A DNA stretch of 64,000 bases, from assembly GCF_017894365.1 (NCBI RefSeq), contig NZ_CP059467.1, positions 3,720,001 to 3,784,000 on the forward strand, given 5' to 3'. A model generated the notes under the pieces. The model was not told where the DNA came from. It did no database searches and was given only the letters and a program-made list of their open reading frames with translations. Shown here piece by piece: positions 56,769 through 64,000 of the stretch. This stretch comes from Aromatoleum bremense (GTDB taxonomy: Bacteria > Pseudomonadota > Gammaproteobacteria > Burkholderiales > Rhodocyclaceae). Each line of letters starts with the position of its first letter. Position 1 is the stretch's first letter. The position numbers and the translations under genes are program-made.

Positions 56769-57179
56769 ATGCTGATATTGAACATTCTCGTTATGGTAGG
56801 ATCCTGCTCCATCTTCTCTCTCGGATACCTGTATTTCCTTGGCCTTCGAATTATCCGTACCGGTTTCAACGAATCGCACAGCGCGTTCTTTCTCGGGCTT
56901 GTTGTTTGCAACGGCATTCTCGCCGCAACGGTGTCACTGGAGGCGGTCGTTCTAATTGGCATCGCACGTGAGGTTTCTGGACGTCTTTTCTATGTTGCTT
57001 CGGCGATCGGAGTCGTTGTTCTCGCAATCGCTACTGCGGGCGTTGTCGGTCATCCAAAGCCAATCGAGGTGGCTTTGGCAGAACGGAAGGTGGCGTGGTG
57101 GGGGCTTGGTATAGGTAACCCGTTGCTCATTGGTATTAACGTGCTTTCCTTCGCAGAATTTTTGCCTTCCGTACTCTAA
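56769..57179 (+). CDS. Membrane protein of unknown function, cassette gene
   Basis: The frame starts MLILNILVMVGSCSIFSLGY and has four predicted helices (others near FFLGLVVCNGILAATVSLEA, LFYVASAIGVVVLAIATAGV and GIGNPLLIGINVLSF). No family is recognised. It lies directly after the attC site, as expected for the next cassette. 57180-57357 is non-coding. Confidence 0.6.
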   Translation: MLILNILVMVGSCSIFSLGYLYFLGLRIIRTGFNESHSAFFLGLVVCNGILAATVSLEAVVLIGIAREVSGRLFYVASAIGVVVLAIATAGVVGHPKPIEVALAERKVAWWGLGIGNPLLIGINVLSFAEFLPSVL

Positions 57180-57357
57180 TGCCATGTGCAATCGTTGTGA
57201 ATGCTGCCATCGACGATCCAGGCGACGTATCTGACGTCATCGTCACTAACTACGACGATAACCACAGAGCAAACAAACAACCGCTTCAGGATAGGCTACT
57301 TTCTCTCGAAGCAGAAATTATGTCCAAAGCGATTAACGTCTAATAAAAATACTTAAT

Positions 57358-57870
57358 ATGAATTTGATATTGAGACTACTCCCTGTGGCTTTATTGATTG
57401 CGTTTGCGATATATCAAACAAACAAGAAAGAGCAAAAAATAGAGCAACGCTTGGCTCCGTTTAACGCGGTTAGTATTCAATATCTTGCAAAGGACAAAAC
57501 AGCTAAGAACAGACTGCCCGTAACAGGCAAGATTATTGTTATTGATGCTGAATCAGGTTCGCTGATTCCATTTGAAGAATATGAGCGCCAACTGAATCCG
57601 AAGCACATTCCAACTCATCCAGATGAGGTGGATACGGTAATTCTCCAAGACTGCAAATGGGATAAAGTCGGATTTTACTCAGCTGGAGGCGATGGGCTCC
57701 AGGAAAGTTGTCAATTTTATGTAATAAAGCCAAAAGAGAGAATTTGGAGTTCTTGGGGCGAGACAAAAGGAAGCATGCCTCCTGACGAGGTGAGAAGGCG
57801 GCGTAGCAGTACTTCTGACGTGAAGGGTGGGAGAGCAATAATTGAATTTCTTCATGGGAATTTAAAGTGA
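57358..57870 (+). CDS. Membrane-anchored protein of unknown function
   Basis: The 170-residue protein has one N-terminal helix (MNLILRLLPVALLIAFAIYQ) and a soluble domain with NRLPVTGKIIVIDAESGSLI and a Cys pair (DCKWDKVGFY, SCQFYVI). AT-rich codon use marks it as acquired. No family is recognised. Confidence 0.6.
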   Translation: MNLILRLLPVALLIAFAIYQTNKKEQKIEQRLAPFNAVSIQYLAKDKTAKNRLPVTGKIIVIDAESGSLIPFEEYERQLNPKHIPTHPDEVDTVILQDCKWDKVGFYSAGGDGLQESCQFYVIKPKERIWSSWGETKGSMPPDEVRRRRSSTSDVKGGRAIIEFLHGNLK

Positions 57871-57937
57871 AGCATTTACTGTAGATTCATATTCCGCTTC
57901 TCCCAGTATGTATGCCTTCTTGCATCAGTTCATTTCC

Positions 57938-58001
57938 TAACGATTAAGGTTATGGTTATGTCGTGATCGCGAAGCGAGCCACGATCTAACCTTAATCGTT
58001 A
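57938..58001 (+). repeat. Long inverted repeat, attC-like
   Basis: A perfect 15-bp stem TAACGATTAAGGTTA / TAACCTTAATCGTTA encloses a second stem TCGTG...CACGA and TCGC-gaa-GCGA, with 8 unpaired bases on one side and 2 on the other. CCTAAC and CGTTATG at the tips resemble attC simple sites, but the spacers are paired, so the assignment is uncertain. Confidence 0.5.
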
Positions 58002-58008
58002 TGTCGCT

Positions 58009-58076
58009 CCCTCTGGTTCCCTCTGGTTCCCTCTGGTTCCCTCTGGTTCCCTCTGGTTCCCTCTGGTTCCCTCTGG
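58009..58076 (+). repeat. Tandem 10-bp repeat
   Basis: CCCTCTGGTT is repeated six times plus eight bases of a seventh unit, with no mismatches. The perfection implies recent slippage. Confidence 0.95.
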
Positions 58077-58106
58077 CGTCTTCGTACAGGTCACAGAGCG
58101 CAGTAA

Positions 58107-58146
58107 TCCGCCATCGGCGGCGCGCCCCTGAACTCAAACGTTAGGC
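58107..58146 (+). other. Partial attC site (R' half)
   Basis: The sequence GCGCCCCTGAACTCAAACGT ends in GTTAGGC (58140-58146), the classic R' box with spacer. No matching R''/L'' half is found upstream; the tandem repeat lies there instead. It precedes the hicAB cassette. Confidence 0.55.
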
Positions 58147-58166
58147 CAAGTGCTAGCGCTATATGC

Positions 58167-58195
58167 TTGCATTTGCAGTCACTTTTTGCTAGCAT
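58167..58195 (+). promoter_or_regulatory. Promoter of the second hicAB
   Basis: TTGCAT (58167-58172), a 17-bp spacer, TAGCAT (58190-58195). GCTAGC occurs at 58152 and again overlapping the -10, a possible operator pair. The hicA GTG is 7 bp after the -10. Confidence 0.55.
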
Positions 58196-58202
58196 TTTCC
58201 TT

Positions 58203-58457
58203 GTGAACACCAAGCAACGCAAAACCCTGCAGGCCATCTTCACCAAGCCAACGTCCTCATCGATTGTCTTCTCCGACATCGAGGCACTGATCATCGGTCT
58301 TGGTGGTGAAGTCCATGAGCGAGAAGGCTCTCGCGTCAAGATCCTTCTCAAGGGTGAGCAGTGGCGTTGCCATCGCCCTCACCCTGGCAAAGAGGCCAAG
58401 CGTTACCAAGTCGAAGAGGCCCGAGAATTGCTGGAACGAGTAGGAGTAAAACCATGA
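58203..58457 (+). CDS. hicA: HicA-type toxin (second system)
   Basis: GTG start 58203 (MNTKQRKTLQAIFTKPTSSS). The 84-residue protein has GGEVHEREGSRVKILLKGEQ and HRPHPGKEAKRYQVEEAREL, matching HicA proteins of the longer type. It overlaps hicB by 4 bp. As with the first system, the predicted transcript starts at the start codon. Confidence 0.85.
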   Translation: MNTKQRKTLQAIFTKPTSSSIVFSDIEALIIGLGGEVHEREGSRVKILLKGEQWRCHRPHPGKEAKRYQVEEARELLERVGVKP

Positions 58458-58789
58458 ACACCATGACCCACAAAGGCTATACAGCCCGCATCGAGTTCGA
58501 CGAACGCGACAACATTTTTGTCGGTCGCGTACTTGGCCTGCGCGTCATGATCAGCTTCCATGGTGAAACTGTGGCTGAACTGCATGAGGCATTCGCTGGC
58601 GCCATCGAGGACTTTCTTTCCGATTGCAAGGAACAAGGGGTCAAGCCAGAAAAGCCTGCCTCCGGCAAGCTCATGCTGCGCGTTCCGCCAGAAGTCCATG
58701 GTGCGGCACTCGTCGCTGCTCAAGCTTCGGGCAAGAGCCTGAATCAGTGGGCAACGGAGGTTATTCAGCGCGCATCCCGTGCGTATTGA
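58454..58789 (+). CDS. hicB: HicB-type antitoxin (second system)
   Basis: The 111-residue protein (MNTMTHKGYTARIEFDERDN) has the HicB fold (FVGRVLGLRVMISFHGETVA, ELHEAFAGAIEDFLSDCKEQ) and a C-terminal RHH-like segment (LMLRVPPEVHGAALVAAQAS). A GTCTAAC box 13 bp after its stop (58802-58808) may be the R'' of a truncated attC. Confidence 0.88.
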   Translation: MNTMTHKGYTARIEFDERDNIFVGRVLGLRVMISFHGETVAELHEAFAGAIEDFLSDCKEQGVKPEKPASGKLMLRVPPEVHGAALVAAQASGKSLNQWATEVIQRASRAY

Positions 58790-58875
58790 AATGCCGCCGC
58801 CGTCTAACCGTGCGTTGCGCGCGGGCGCCAACCCGTACCGGGTGGTTGCCCTCCGCCTTCGGCTCCGGCGCCGGT

Positions 58876-59168
58876 GAAGCCTGCACGCCCTACGTGAAGA
58901 GGTTCAGCAGCCCGTCCAGCCCGACGTGGTCGAGGCGGCAGTCGGCGACGGTGCGCAGCACGGGCTTCGCGCGGTAGGCGACGGCGAAGCCTGCTTCGGT
59001 CAGCATCGGGATATCGTTGGCGCCGTCGCCGGCGGCGATCACCTGGTCGGCTTTCAGGCCCAGGCGCTCGCGCGCGTGACGCAGATGCGCGGCTTTCGCG
59101 GCGCCGTCGACGATCGCGCCCCGCACCCGGCCGGTGAGGCGGCCGTCGTGCGTTTCCAGTTCGTTCGA
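58876..59168 (-). pseudogene. Duplicated serB 3' fragment
   Basis: The minus strand encodes NELETHDGRLTGRVRG to AAGDGANDIPMLTEAGFAVA and ends HVGLDGLLNLF, near-identical to the last ~95 residues of SerB at 60708-60997. The catalytic N-terminus is missing. It ends at one copy of the 75-bp repeat. Confidence 0.9.
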
Positions 59169-59179
59169 GAGAAACACAG

Positions 59180-59255
59180 TGTCAAGTCTTGCAATCACGC
59201 ATTTTTCCCACATGATGGGGCCGCAGCGCCCCTACCAGACTCGATCCCGACACTG
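59180..59255 (+). repeat. 75-bp repeat flanking the EthD-like gene, left copy
   Basis: It begins with GTCAAGTCTTGCAATCACGC and ends GATCCCGACACTG. It is ~93% identical to 59928-60002. The GTCTTGCAAT start resembles the tips of the MITE-like elements at 54329 and 55890. A divergent REP-like segment follows at 59290-59325. Confidence 0.8.
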
Positions 59256-59467
59256 CGTTATCTGATCGCCCGCGAGATTGCGCAGCGAGCGTAGGCGGAT
59301 GAGCTGAAGGCGTTATCTGCCACCTCTTGCCGCGGTGCCGGACGCGCAAAAATTCATGCCGTCGGCAATCGGCTGCGCTACATTGCAGATACTGCAAACG
59401 TGCGCGCTGCGCAAGGACGGGGGTCGTGCCCCCGCAATCCGCCGACACCATTATGGAGGACCGCGTC

Positions 59468-59836
59468 GTGATCAAGGTGAGCGTTTTCTATCCCTACACC
59501 CCGGACAACCGCTTCGACTTCACCTATTACTGCAACGAACACATACCGATGGTGAAGGACAGGCTCGGCGACGCCTGCCAGGGCATCGCCGTCGACCGCG
59601 GCGTCTCCGCCGAGGCGCCCGACTCGGAGCCGCTCTACGCGGCCGTCTGCCATCTCTTCTTCAATTCGGTCGAAGAATTCGGTGCCGCCTTCGCGCCGCA
59701 CGAGAAAGAGATCATGGAGGACATCCCCAACTACACGGACATCAAGCCGGTGATCCAGATCAGCAAGGTGCTGATCAATGCACGCCGCAGCGAGACCGGC
59801 CCCTTCCACCTGCACCTACCCGACACGACCGCGTGA
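59468..59836 (+). CDS. EthD-family protein
   Basis: GTG 59468 is preferred: a GGAGG ribosome site lies 8 bp upstream and the product starts MIKVSVFYPYTPDNRFDFTY, typical of the family. The 122-residue dimeric ferredoxin-like protein has YCNEHIPMVKDRLGD and HLFFNSVEEFGAAFAPHEKE. Members are linked to ether or aromatic degradation but the role is mostly unknown. It lies between two 75-bp repeats. Confidence 0.82.
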   Translation: MIKVSVFYPYTPDNRFDFTYYCNEHIPMVKDRLGDACQGIAVDRGVSAEAPDSEPLYAAVCHLFFNSVEEFGAAFAPHEKEIMEDIPNYTDIKPVIQISKVLINARRSETGPFHLHLPDTTA

Positions 59837-59927
59837 GCGGCGGCGCCGGGCGGCGCTCACTTGATCCGCCTGGCGGTGAATTCGTCCTCGATGTTGTCGC
59901 TGCGAACACGGGGTCACGAGAACACGG

Positions 59928-60002
59928 GTCAAATCTTGCAATCATGCATTTTTTCCACATGGTGGGGCCGCAGCGCCCCTACCAGACTCGATCCCGACAC
60001 TG
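59928..60002 (+). repeat. 75-bp repeat flanking the EthD-like gene, right copy
   Basis: Partner of 59180-59255; it joins directly to a 30-bp piece of the serB 3' end. Confidence 0.8.
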
Positions 60003-60031
60003 TTCAGCAGACCATCCAGGCCGACGTGGTC
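60002..60031 (-). pseudogene. 30-bp serB 3' micro-fragment
   Basis: These 30 bases are identical to 60730-60759 within serB (encoding the DHVGLDGLLN region on the minus strand). They are flanked by the 75-bp repeat and the ParE gene. Confidence 0.8.
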
Positions 60032-60043
60032 ACTCCTCCCCAC

Positions 60044-60328
60044 TCAATCGCGCACGGGCGGCCACTGGCGGGCCGTATGGACCAAAGTCAGGATCCACAC
60101 CGTTTCGCCGTCGATCTCGTACACCAGTCGATAACTGTCGTGCGGGATCAGCTCGCGGGTGCCGGGTATCTTCCCCGGCCGTCCGAACATGGGATGCATG
60201 GTCAGGCGGGCCGCCGCGTCGCTGAACAGTTCATCCATCCTCGCCGCCGCCTGCGGGTTGTCGGCCGCGATGTAATCCCATACGTCGGCGCGGTCCTGCT
60301 GTGCCTCTGTGGTCCAGACGACCTTCAC
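60044..60328 (-). CDS. RelE/ParE-family toxin
   Basis: The 94-residue protein (MKVVWTTEAQQDRADVWDYI) has AADNPQAAARMDELFSDAAA, PMFGRPGKIPGTRELIPHDS YRLVYEI and ILTLVHTARQWPP, a ParE-type toxin. It overlaps its antitoxin by 4 bp. Intact. Confidence 0.9.
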   Translation of the reverse strand: MKVVWTTEAQQDRADVWDYIAADNPQAAARMDELFSDAAARLTMHPMFGRPGKIPGTRELIPHDSYRLVYEIDGETVWILTLVHTARQWPPVRD

Positions 60329-60603
60329 GCCCGGTTGGCCACATCGGCGCGCCGGGCAGCGAACTCCGCCTCGATCTCATCGTTCGATCGGCCCTGACCG
60401 GCCCGCATCGAAGCCCGACCGGCCTCCACCTTGCGGTGCAGGAACTCGTCGTATTCGCGCGCCTCGCGCTGGCGTTGAACGAATTCGCGCATCAGCTCGC
60501 GCAGTACCTGCGACGCCGGACGGTGGGCAGCCTCGGCCTCGGCCATGAACTCGTCGCGCAACTCGGCCTCCAGCTTCATAGTGAAAACGGCTTGTTTCGA
60601 CAT
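60325..60603 (-). CDS. RHH-type antitoxin
   Basis: The 92-residue protein (MSKQAVFTMKLEAELRDEFM) has an N-terminal ribbon-helix-helix and AEAAHRPASQVLRELMREFV, with a helical toxin-binding C-terminus. A good GAGG ribosome site and an upstream palindrome suggest autorepression. Confidence 0.88.
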   Translation of the reverse strand: MSKQAVFTMKLEAELRDEFMAEAEAAHRPASQVLRELMREFVQRQREAREYDEFLHRKVEAGRASMRAGQGRSNDEIEAEFAARRADVANRA

Positions 60604-60624
60604 GATCGAACCTCGTGTTACTTT

Positions 60625-60654
60625 GTACTAGAAAAGTATATACGTTTTCAGTAC
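60625..60654 (-). promoter_or_regulatory. Operator-promoter of the RHH/ParE pair
   Basis: On the minus strand GTACTGAAAA and TTTTCTAGTAC form a near-perfect inverted repeat around CGTATATAC, with TATACT as a possible -10. A likely antitoxin binding site. Confidence 0.5.
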
Positions 60655-60717
60655 TTTTCACTGCTGCGGGCGTTCACCCGCCGCCCGAGGAACGCCGTCA
60701 CTCCACTCCTGCGCGCC

Positions 60718-61548
60718 CTACGCGAAAAGGTTCAGCAGACCATCCAGGCCGACGTGGTCGAGGCGGCAGTCGGCGACGGTGCGCAGCACCGGCTTCGCGC
60801 GGTAGGCGACGGCGAAGCCTGCTTCGGTCAGCATCGGGATGTCGTTGGCGCCGTCGCCGGCGGCGATCACCTGGTCGGCTTTCAGGCCCAGATGCTCGCG
60901 CGCGTGACGCAGATGCGCGGCTTTCGCGGCGCCGTCGACGATCGGACCGCGGACCCGGCCGGTGAGGCGGCCGTCGTGCGTTTCCAGTTCGTTCGCGTGG
61001 GCTTCGTCGAAGCCGAGCCGAGCCTTGAGGCGCTCGGTGAAATACGTGAAACCGCCCGATACCAGCACGGTGTGGAGGCCCGCGGCTTTGAGCCCGCGCA
61101 TCAGGCGTTCGGCGCCCGGGTTCAACTGCAGCCGCTGCTCGTAGACCTCGGCGAGCGCCGCTTCGGGCAGGCCGGCGAGCAGGCTCACGCGGCGGGTCAG
61201 GGATTCGCGGAAGTCGATTTCGCCGCGCATCGCCGCTTCGGTGATTGCCGCGACCTCGGGTTTCAGGCCCTGCATGTCGGCGATCTCGTCGATGCACTCG
61301 ATGTTGATCAGCGTCGAGTCCATGTCGGTGACGAACAGGCCGAAGTCGGCGAGCTTGCGCCCGGACGGCACCCAGGCCCAGTCGAGCCGGGCCTCGGCGC
61401 ACAGGCTGTCGACCTGCTCGCTGTCGTGCCCGGCCACGAGCCGGAAAGCCTGCGCAGTGATCTGCTCGATGGCGCTCGCGCCGGTAGTCTTGGCGAGATT
61501 CTTCAGGGCGACCGAATCGACATCCTCGCCCTGCACGACAAGATTCAT
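60718..61548 (-). CDS. serB: Phosphoserine phosphatase
   Basis: The start is ATG at 61548 (MNLVVQGEDVDSVALKNLAK). The 276-residue HAD enzyme has DMDSTL at residues 75-80, SGGFTYF, and GDGANDIPML. It performs the last step of serine synthesis. It overlaps aroG by 4 bp. Its 3' end is duplicated twice downstream. Confidence 0.96.
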   Translation of the reverse strand: MNLVVQGEDVDSVALKNLAKTTGASAIEQITAQAFRLVAGHDSEQVDSLCAEARLDWAWVPSGRKLADFGLFVTDMDSTLINIECIDEIADMQGLKPEVAAITEAAMRGEIDFRESLTRRVSLLAGLPEAALAEVYEQRLQLNPGAERLMRGLKAAGLHTVLVSGGFTYFTERLKARLGFDEAHANELETHDGRLTGRVRGPIVDGAAKAAHLRHAREHLGLKADQVIAAGDGANDIPMLTEAGFAVAYRAKPVLRTVADCRLDHVGLDGLLNLFA

Positions 61549-62624
61549 GCGAGCTCGCTCCGGCGCTGCAACGCTTCGCGCAGCACGCTGTCGGCGTTGC
61601 GGATCGTGGCCTCGGTGGTGTCCCAGTCGATGCAGGCATCGGTGACCGAACAGCCGTACTTCAGTTGCGACAGGTCGGCCGGAATCGACTGGTTGCCGGC
61701 TTCGAGGAAGCTCTCGATCATCAGCCCGACCACCGAGCGGTTGCCCTCGCGGATCTGGTGCACCACGTCCTTCATGACCAGCGGCTGCAGCTCGGGCTTT
61801 TTCCACGAGTTCGCGTGCGAACAGTCGACGACGATGTTCAGCGGCAGCTTCGCCTTCGCCAGCGCCTGTTCGGCGAGCGAGATCGACACCGTGTCGTAGT
61901 TCGGCCGTCCGGCCCCGCCACGCAGCACGACGTGGCCGTAGCGGTTGCCGCGCGTGCGCAGGATCGCGGACTGTCCCTTGCCGTTGATGCCGAGGAAGCT
62001 GTGCGGATGCGACGCGGAAACGATCGCGTTGATCGCGACGTCGAGGTCGCCGTCGGTGGCGTTCTTGAAGCCGACCGGCGTCGATAGGCCCGACGACATC
62101 TCGCGGTGCGTCTGCGACTCCGACGTGCGCGCGCCGATCGCCGTCCATGCGATCAGGTCGCCGTAGTACTGCGGGGCGATCGGGTCGAGGGCTTCGGTCG
62201 CGGCCGGAAGGCCGATCTCGTTCACGTCGAGCAGGAAGCGGCGCGCCTTCTCCATGCCTTCCTCGATGTGGAACGAGTCGTCCATATAGGGATCGTTGAT
62301 GAAGCCTTTCCAGCCTGTCGAGGTGCGCGGCTTCTCGAAATACACGCGCATCACCAGCACCATCGTTCCGGCCACTTCGTCGGCCAGCGCCTTCAGGCGC
62401 TTGGCATAATCGAGGCCGGCGACCGGGTCGTGGATCGAGCACGGGCCGACGACGATGAACAGGCGCCTGTCCTTGCGGTCGAGGATGTCGTGGAGTGCGC
62501 GGCGGCCGGCGACGACGGTCGCCGCAGCGCGTTCGGTCAGCGGCACGCGGGCCTTGATCTCCTCGGGCGAGGGCATCGGGTCGACGGCGACGATATTGAG
62601 GTTTTCGGTTTGAGCCAGGGGCAT
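61545..62624 (-). CDS. aroG: 3-deoxy-7-phosphoheptulonate synthase, class I (AroG-type)
   Basis: The 359-residue enzyme starts MPLAQTENLNIVAVDPMPSP and has IVVGPCSIHDPVAGLDYAKR, MRVYFEKPRTSTGWKGFIND P, GARTSESQTHREMSSGL and VDCSHANSWK. First step of aromatic amino acid synthesis. The feedback type (Phe or Tyr) is not decided. Confidence 0.95.
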   Translation of the reverse strand: MPLAQTENLNIVAVDPMPSPEEIKARVPLTERAAATVVAGRRALHDILDRKDRRLFIVVGPCSIHDPVAGLDYAKRLKALADEVAGTMVLVMRVYFEKPRTSTGWKGFINDPYMDDSFHIEEGMEKARRFLLDVNEIGLPAATEALDPIAPQYYGDLIAWTAIGARTSESQTHREMSSGLSTPVGFKNATDGDLDVAINAIVSASHPHSFLGINGKGQSAILRTRGNRYGHVVLRGGAGRPNYDTVSISLAEQALAKAKLPLNIVVDCSHANSWKKPELQPLVMKDVVHQIREGNRSVVGLMIESFLEAGNQSIPADLSQLKYGCSVTDACIDWDTTEATIRNADSVLREALQRRSELA

Positions 62625-62767
62625 TACGCGCTTCTCCGCAGTGCAGCAGGGAGGGCGCATTGTAACGCTGCTCGCGGCGGGCGGGGAGCGCTTCCGGCGT
62701 CCTCCGGAGGGTGGTGGGGCGGGGCGGCGGCGAGCCGGAAACCGCGCCGCCGCGGCCTTCCGCGGGT

Positions 62768-63928
62768 TCAGCCGAGCGTTGCGGGCGCGCGGCTGGCGAG
62801 CGCCTGCTTGCGCGCCGTTGCGCCGCCGAGCAGGACGAAGCCGAGGAGTTTTTCGTTTGCGTCGAGACACTGCGCCTCGATGCCGCCGCCGGCCTCGTCG
62901 CTGGCGACGATCTGCCAGCTGCCCTGCGCGTCGATCGCCGGCGGGCAGACGACCGCGGGGCATGCCGGCGTCTTGACGACGACCGGCATCGCCGGATAGC
63001 TGACCGCGGTCGGCGTGCCGGCGAGCGTCGCTGCCAGCGCGCGCGCCTGGTGCATGATCGGCATCACGTACGGCAGCGTCAGGCCGTCGACTTCGGCGCA
63101 GTCGCCGAGCGCGTGGATATGCGGATCGGAGCTCGCCAGCCGGCGGTCGGTCAGCACGCCGCGGTTGACGGCGAGGCCGGCCGCGGCGGCGAGTGCGGTG
63201 CGCGGTCGCAGGCCGACTGCCGACAGCACCACGTCGGCGTCGAGCGTCGTGCCGTCGCTGATCGCGAGCCGGTAACCGCCGGCATGGTGCGACACCGTGG
63301 TGGCGGAGACGCCGAGTCGAAAGCTCACGCCGGCCGCTTCGAGCCGCTGCCGAAACCACTGCCCGGTGTCTTCCGGCAGCAACCTGCCGAGCGGCCAGCG
63401 GGCGATGTCGATGACTGTCGGGCGGATGTCGCGGGCGAGCAGGTCGTTGGCGAATTCGCAGCCGATCAGCCCGCCGCCGAGCACCGCGACGCGCTTCGCG
63501 CCGTCGAGCCGCGCGGCGAAGCGGGCGAAATCGTCGAGGTCATTGACCGACAGGACGTCCGCCGCCGCGTCGCCGCCGAGCGGCAGGCGGATCGGATCGG
63601 CGCCGAGCGCGAGCACGAGGTCGCGATAGGGGATTTCTTCGCCACCGGCGAGTTCGACGACGCGGCGGGCAGGGTGGAGCGCGGCGACCTCGAGGTGGGG
63701 GCGGATCACCGCGGCGAGCTCGGCGGCCATTTTTTCGACCGGCTTCATCACCAGGCTTGCGGCGCTGCGGTGGGCCGAAAATGCGTTCGACAGCATCGGC
63801 TTCGAATAGAAGCCGGCCGCGTCGCGGCTCAGGATGACGAGTGGTGTGTCACGGTCGAGCTTGCGCAATTCACGTGCCAGCGTGTAGCCGGCGAGACCGC
63901 TGCCGAGGATGACGATGGGTGGGGTCAT
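62768..63928 (-). CDS. Rubredoxin-NAD(+) reductase-like flavoprotein
   Basis: The 386-residue protein has an N-terminal FAD motif (IVILGSGLAGYTLARELRKL), FYSKPMLSNA, a central NAD(P) motif VAVLGGGLIGCEFANDLLA and the second FAD motif HIHALGDCAEVDGLTLPYV. The pattern fits rubredoxin reductases (RubB/AlkT class). It probably reduces rubredoxin in oxidative-stress or alkane pathways; no rubredoxin gene is visible before the window ends. Confidence 0.87.
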   Translation of the reverse strand: MTPPIVILGSGLAGYTLARELRKLDRDTPLVILSRDAAGFYSKPMLSNAFSAHRSAASLVMKPVEKMAAELAAVIRPHLEVAALHPARRVVELAGGEEIPYRDLVLALGADPIRLPLGGDAAADVLSVNDLDDFARFAARLDGAKRVAVLGGGLIGCEFANDLLARDIRPTVIDIARWPLGRLLPEDTGQWFRQRLEAAGVSFRLGVSATTVSHHAGGYRLAISDGTTLDADVVLSAVGLRPRTALAAAAGLAVNRGVLTDRRLASSDPHIHALGDCAEVDGLTLPYVMPIMHQARALAATLAGTPTAVSYPAMPVVVKTPACPAVVCPPAIDAQGSWQIVASDEAGGGIEAQCLDANEKLLGFVLLGGATARKQALASRAPATLG

Positions 63929-64000
63929 GGGTTGCCTCTCTGTTGTTCGTCTTGTCGGCGGGGTGCCGGGTCGCCGGCGGAGAACGATCCGGCAGCGGGT

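Noticed and set aside
58009..58076. CRISPR array
   Set aside because: The units are 10 bp, contiguous and without spacers, so it is a simple tandem repeat. No cas genes are present in the window.
57937..58137. Minus-strand frame reading through the CCCTCTGGTT repeats
   Set aside because: The protein is only a translation of the tandem repeat (EPEGTRGNQR units); no start or function is supported.

Overview
The window looks like chromosomal DNA from a GC-rich betaproteobacterium. An Azoarcus/Aromatoleum-type member of the Rhodocyclales is my inference, from the gene order glnD-map | rpsB-tsf-pyrH-frr-uppS-cdsA-dxr-rseP-bamA-skp-lpxD-fabZ-lpxA-lpxB-rnhB, the bioA-F-H-C-D operon, and the contrast between a GC-rich core and AT-richer inserts. 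No rRNA or tRNA gene was recognised.

Positions 1-25.7 kb hold a polysaccharide locus that has been heavily broken up. An initiating sugar transferase, an acetyltransferase and a CapD/WbpM-type dehydratase are intact on the left. An H-NS gene, a frameshifted VanZ-like gene and an O-antigen ligase/polymerase lie on the right. Between them are fragments of a GDP-fucose/colanic-acid-like pathway (gmd, fcl, gmm, wcaI-type and wecG/tagA-type glycosyltransferases, capD), several present in multiple copies and fused in non-native orders. Set among them are intact or broken toxin-antitoxin (TA) modules: BrnT/XRE, HicAB, MNT/HEPN, DUF4160/DUF2442, HigBA, RelE/XRE, ParE and RHH/PIN. The interval also carries an IS21-like element with two passenger genes, an IS256-family element that splits an antitoxin gene, an AAA/PD-(D/E)XK protein, an Rpn-type nuclease, and a ~490-bp duplication carrying hns.

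Positions 25.8-52.5 kb are ordinary core genome: YqhA, nitrogen signalling (glnD), methionine aminopeptidase, translation factors, isoprenoid and phospholipid steps, outer-membrane assembly and lipid A synthesis in one long plus-strand run, then RNase HII, a membrane protein, an rRNA/tRNA methyltransferase, the minus-strand biotin operon, yaaA and an M14 carboxypeptidase. The rpsB leader can fold into a three-way junction.

Positions 52.5-60.7 kb are accessory again: a DUF433/DUF5615 TA pair between 51-bp direct repeats, REP-like and MITE-like repeats, and an AT-richer stretch of small unknown genes (54.3-58.8 kb). That stretch contains one well-formed integron attC site and partial sites but no integrase, so it is probably an integron cassette remnant (CALIN). 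Duplicated pieces of the serB 3' end bound further inserts, an EthD-like gene and a ParE/RHH pair. Positions 60.7-63.9 kb return to core minus-strand genes: serB, aroG-type DAHP synthase and a rubredoxin-reductase-like flavoprotein.
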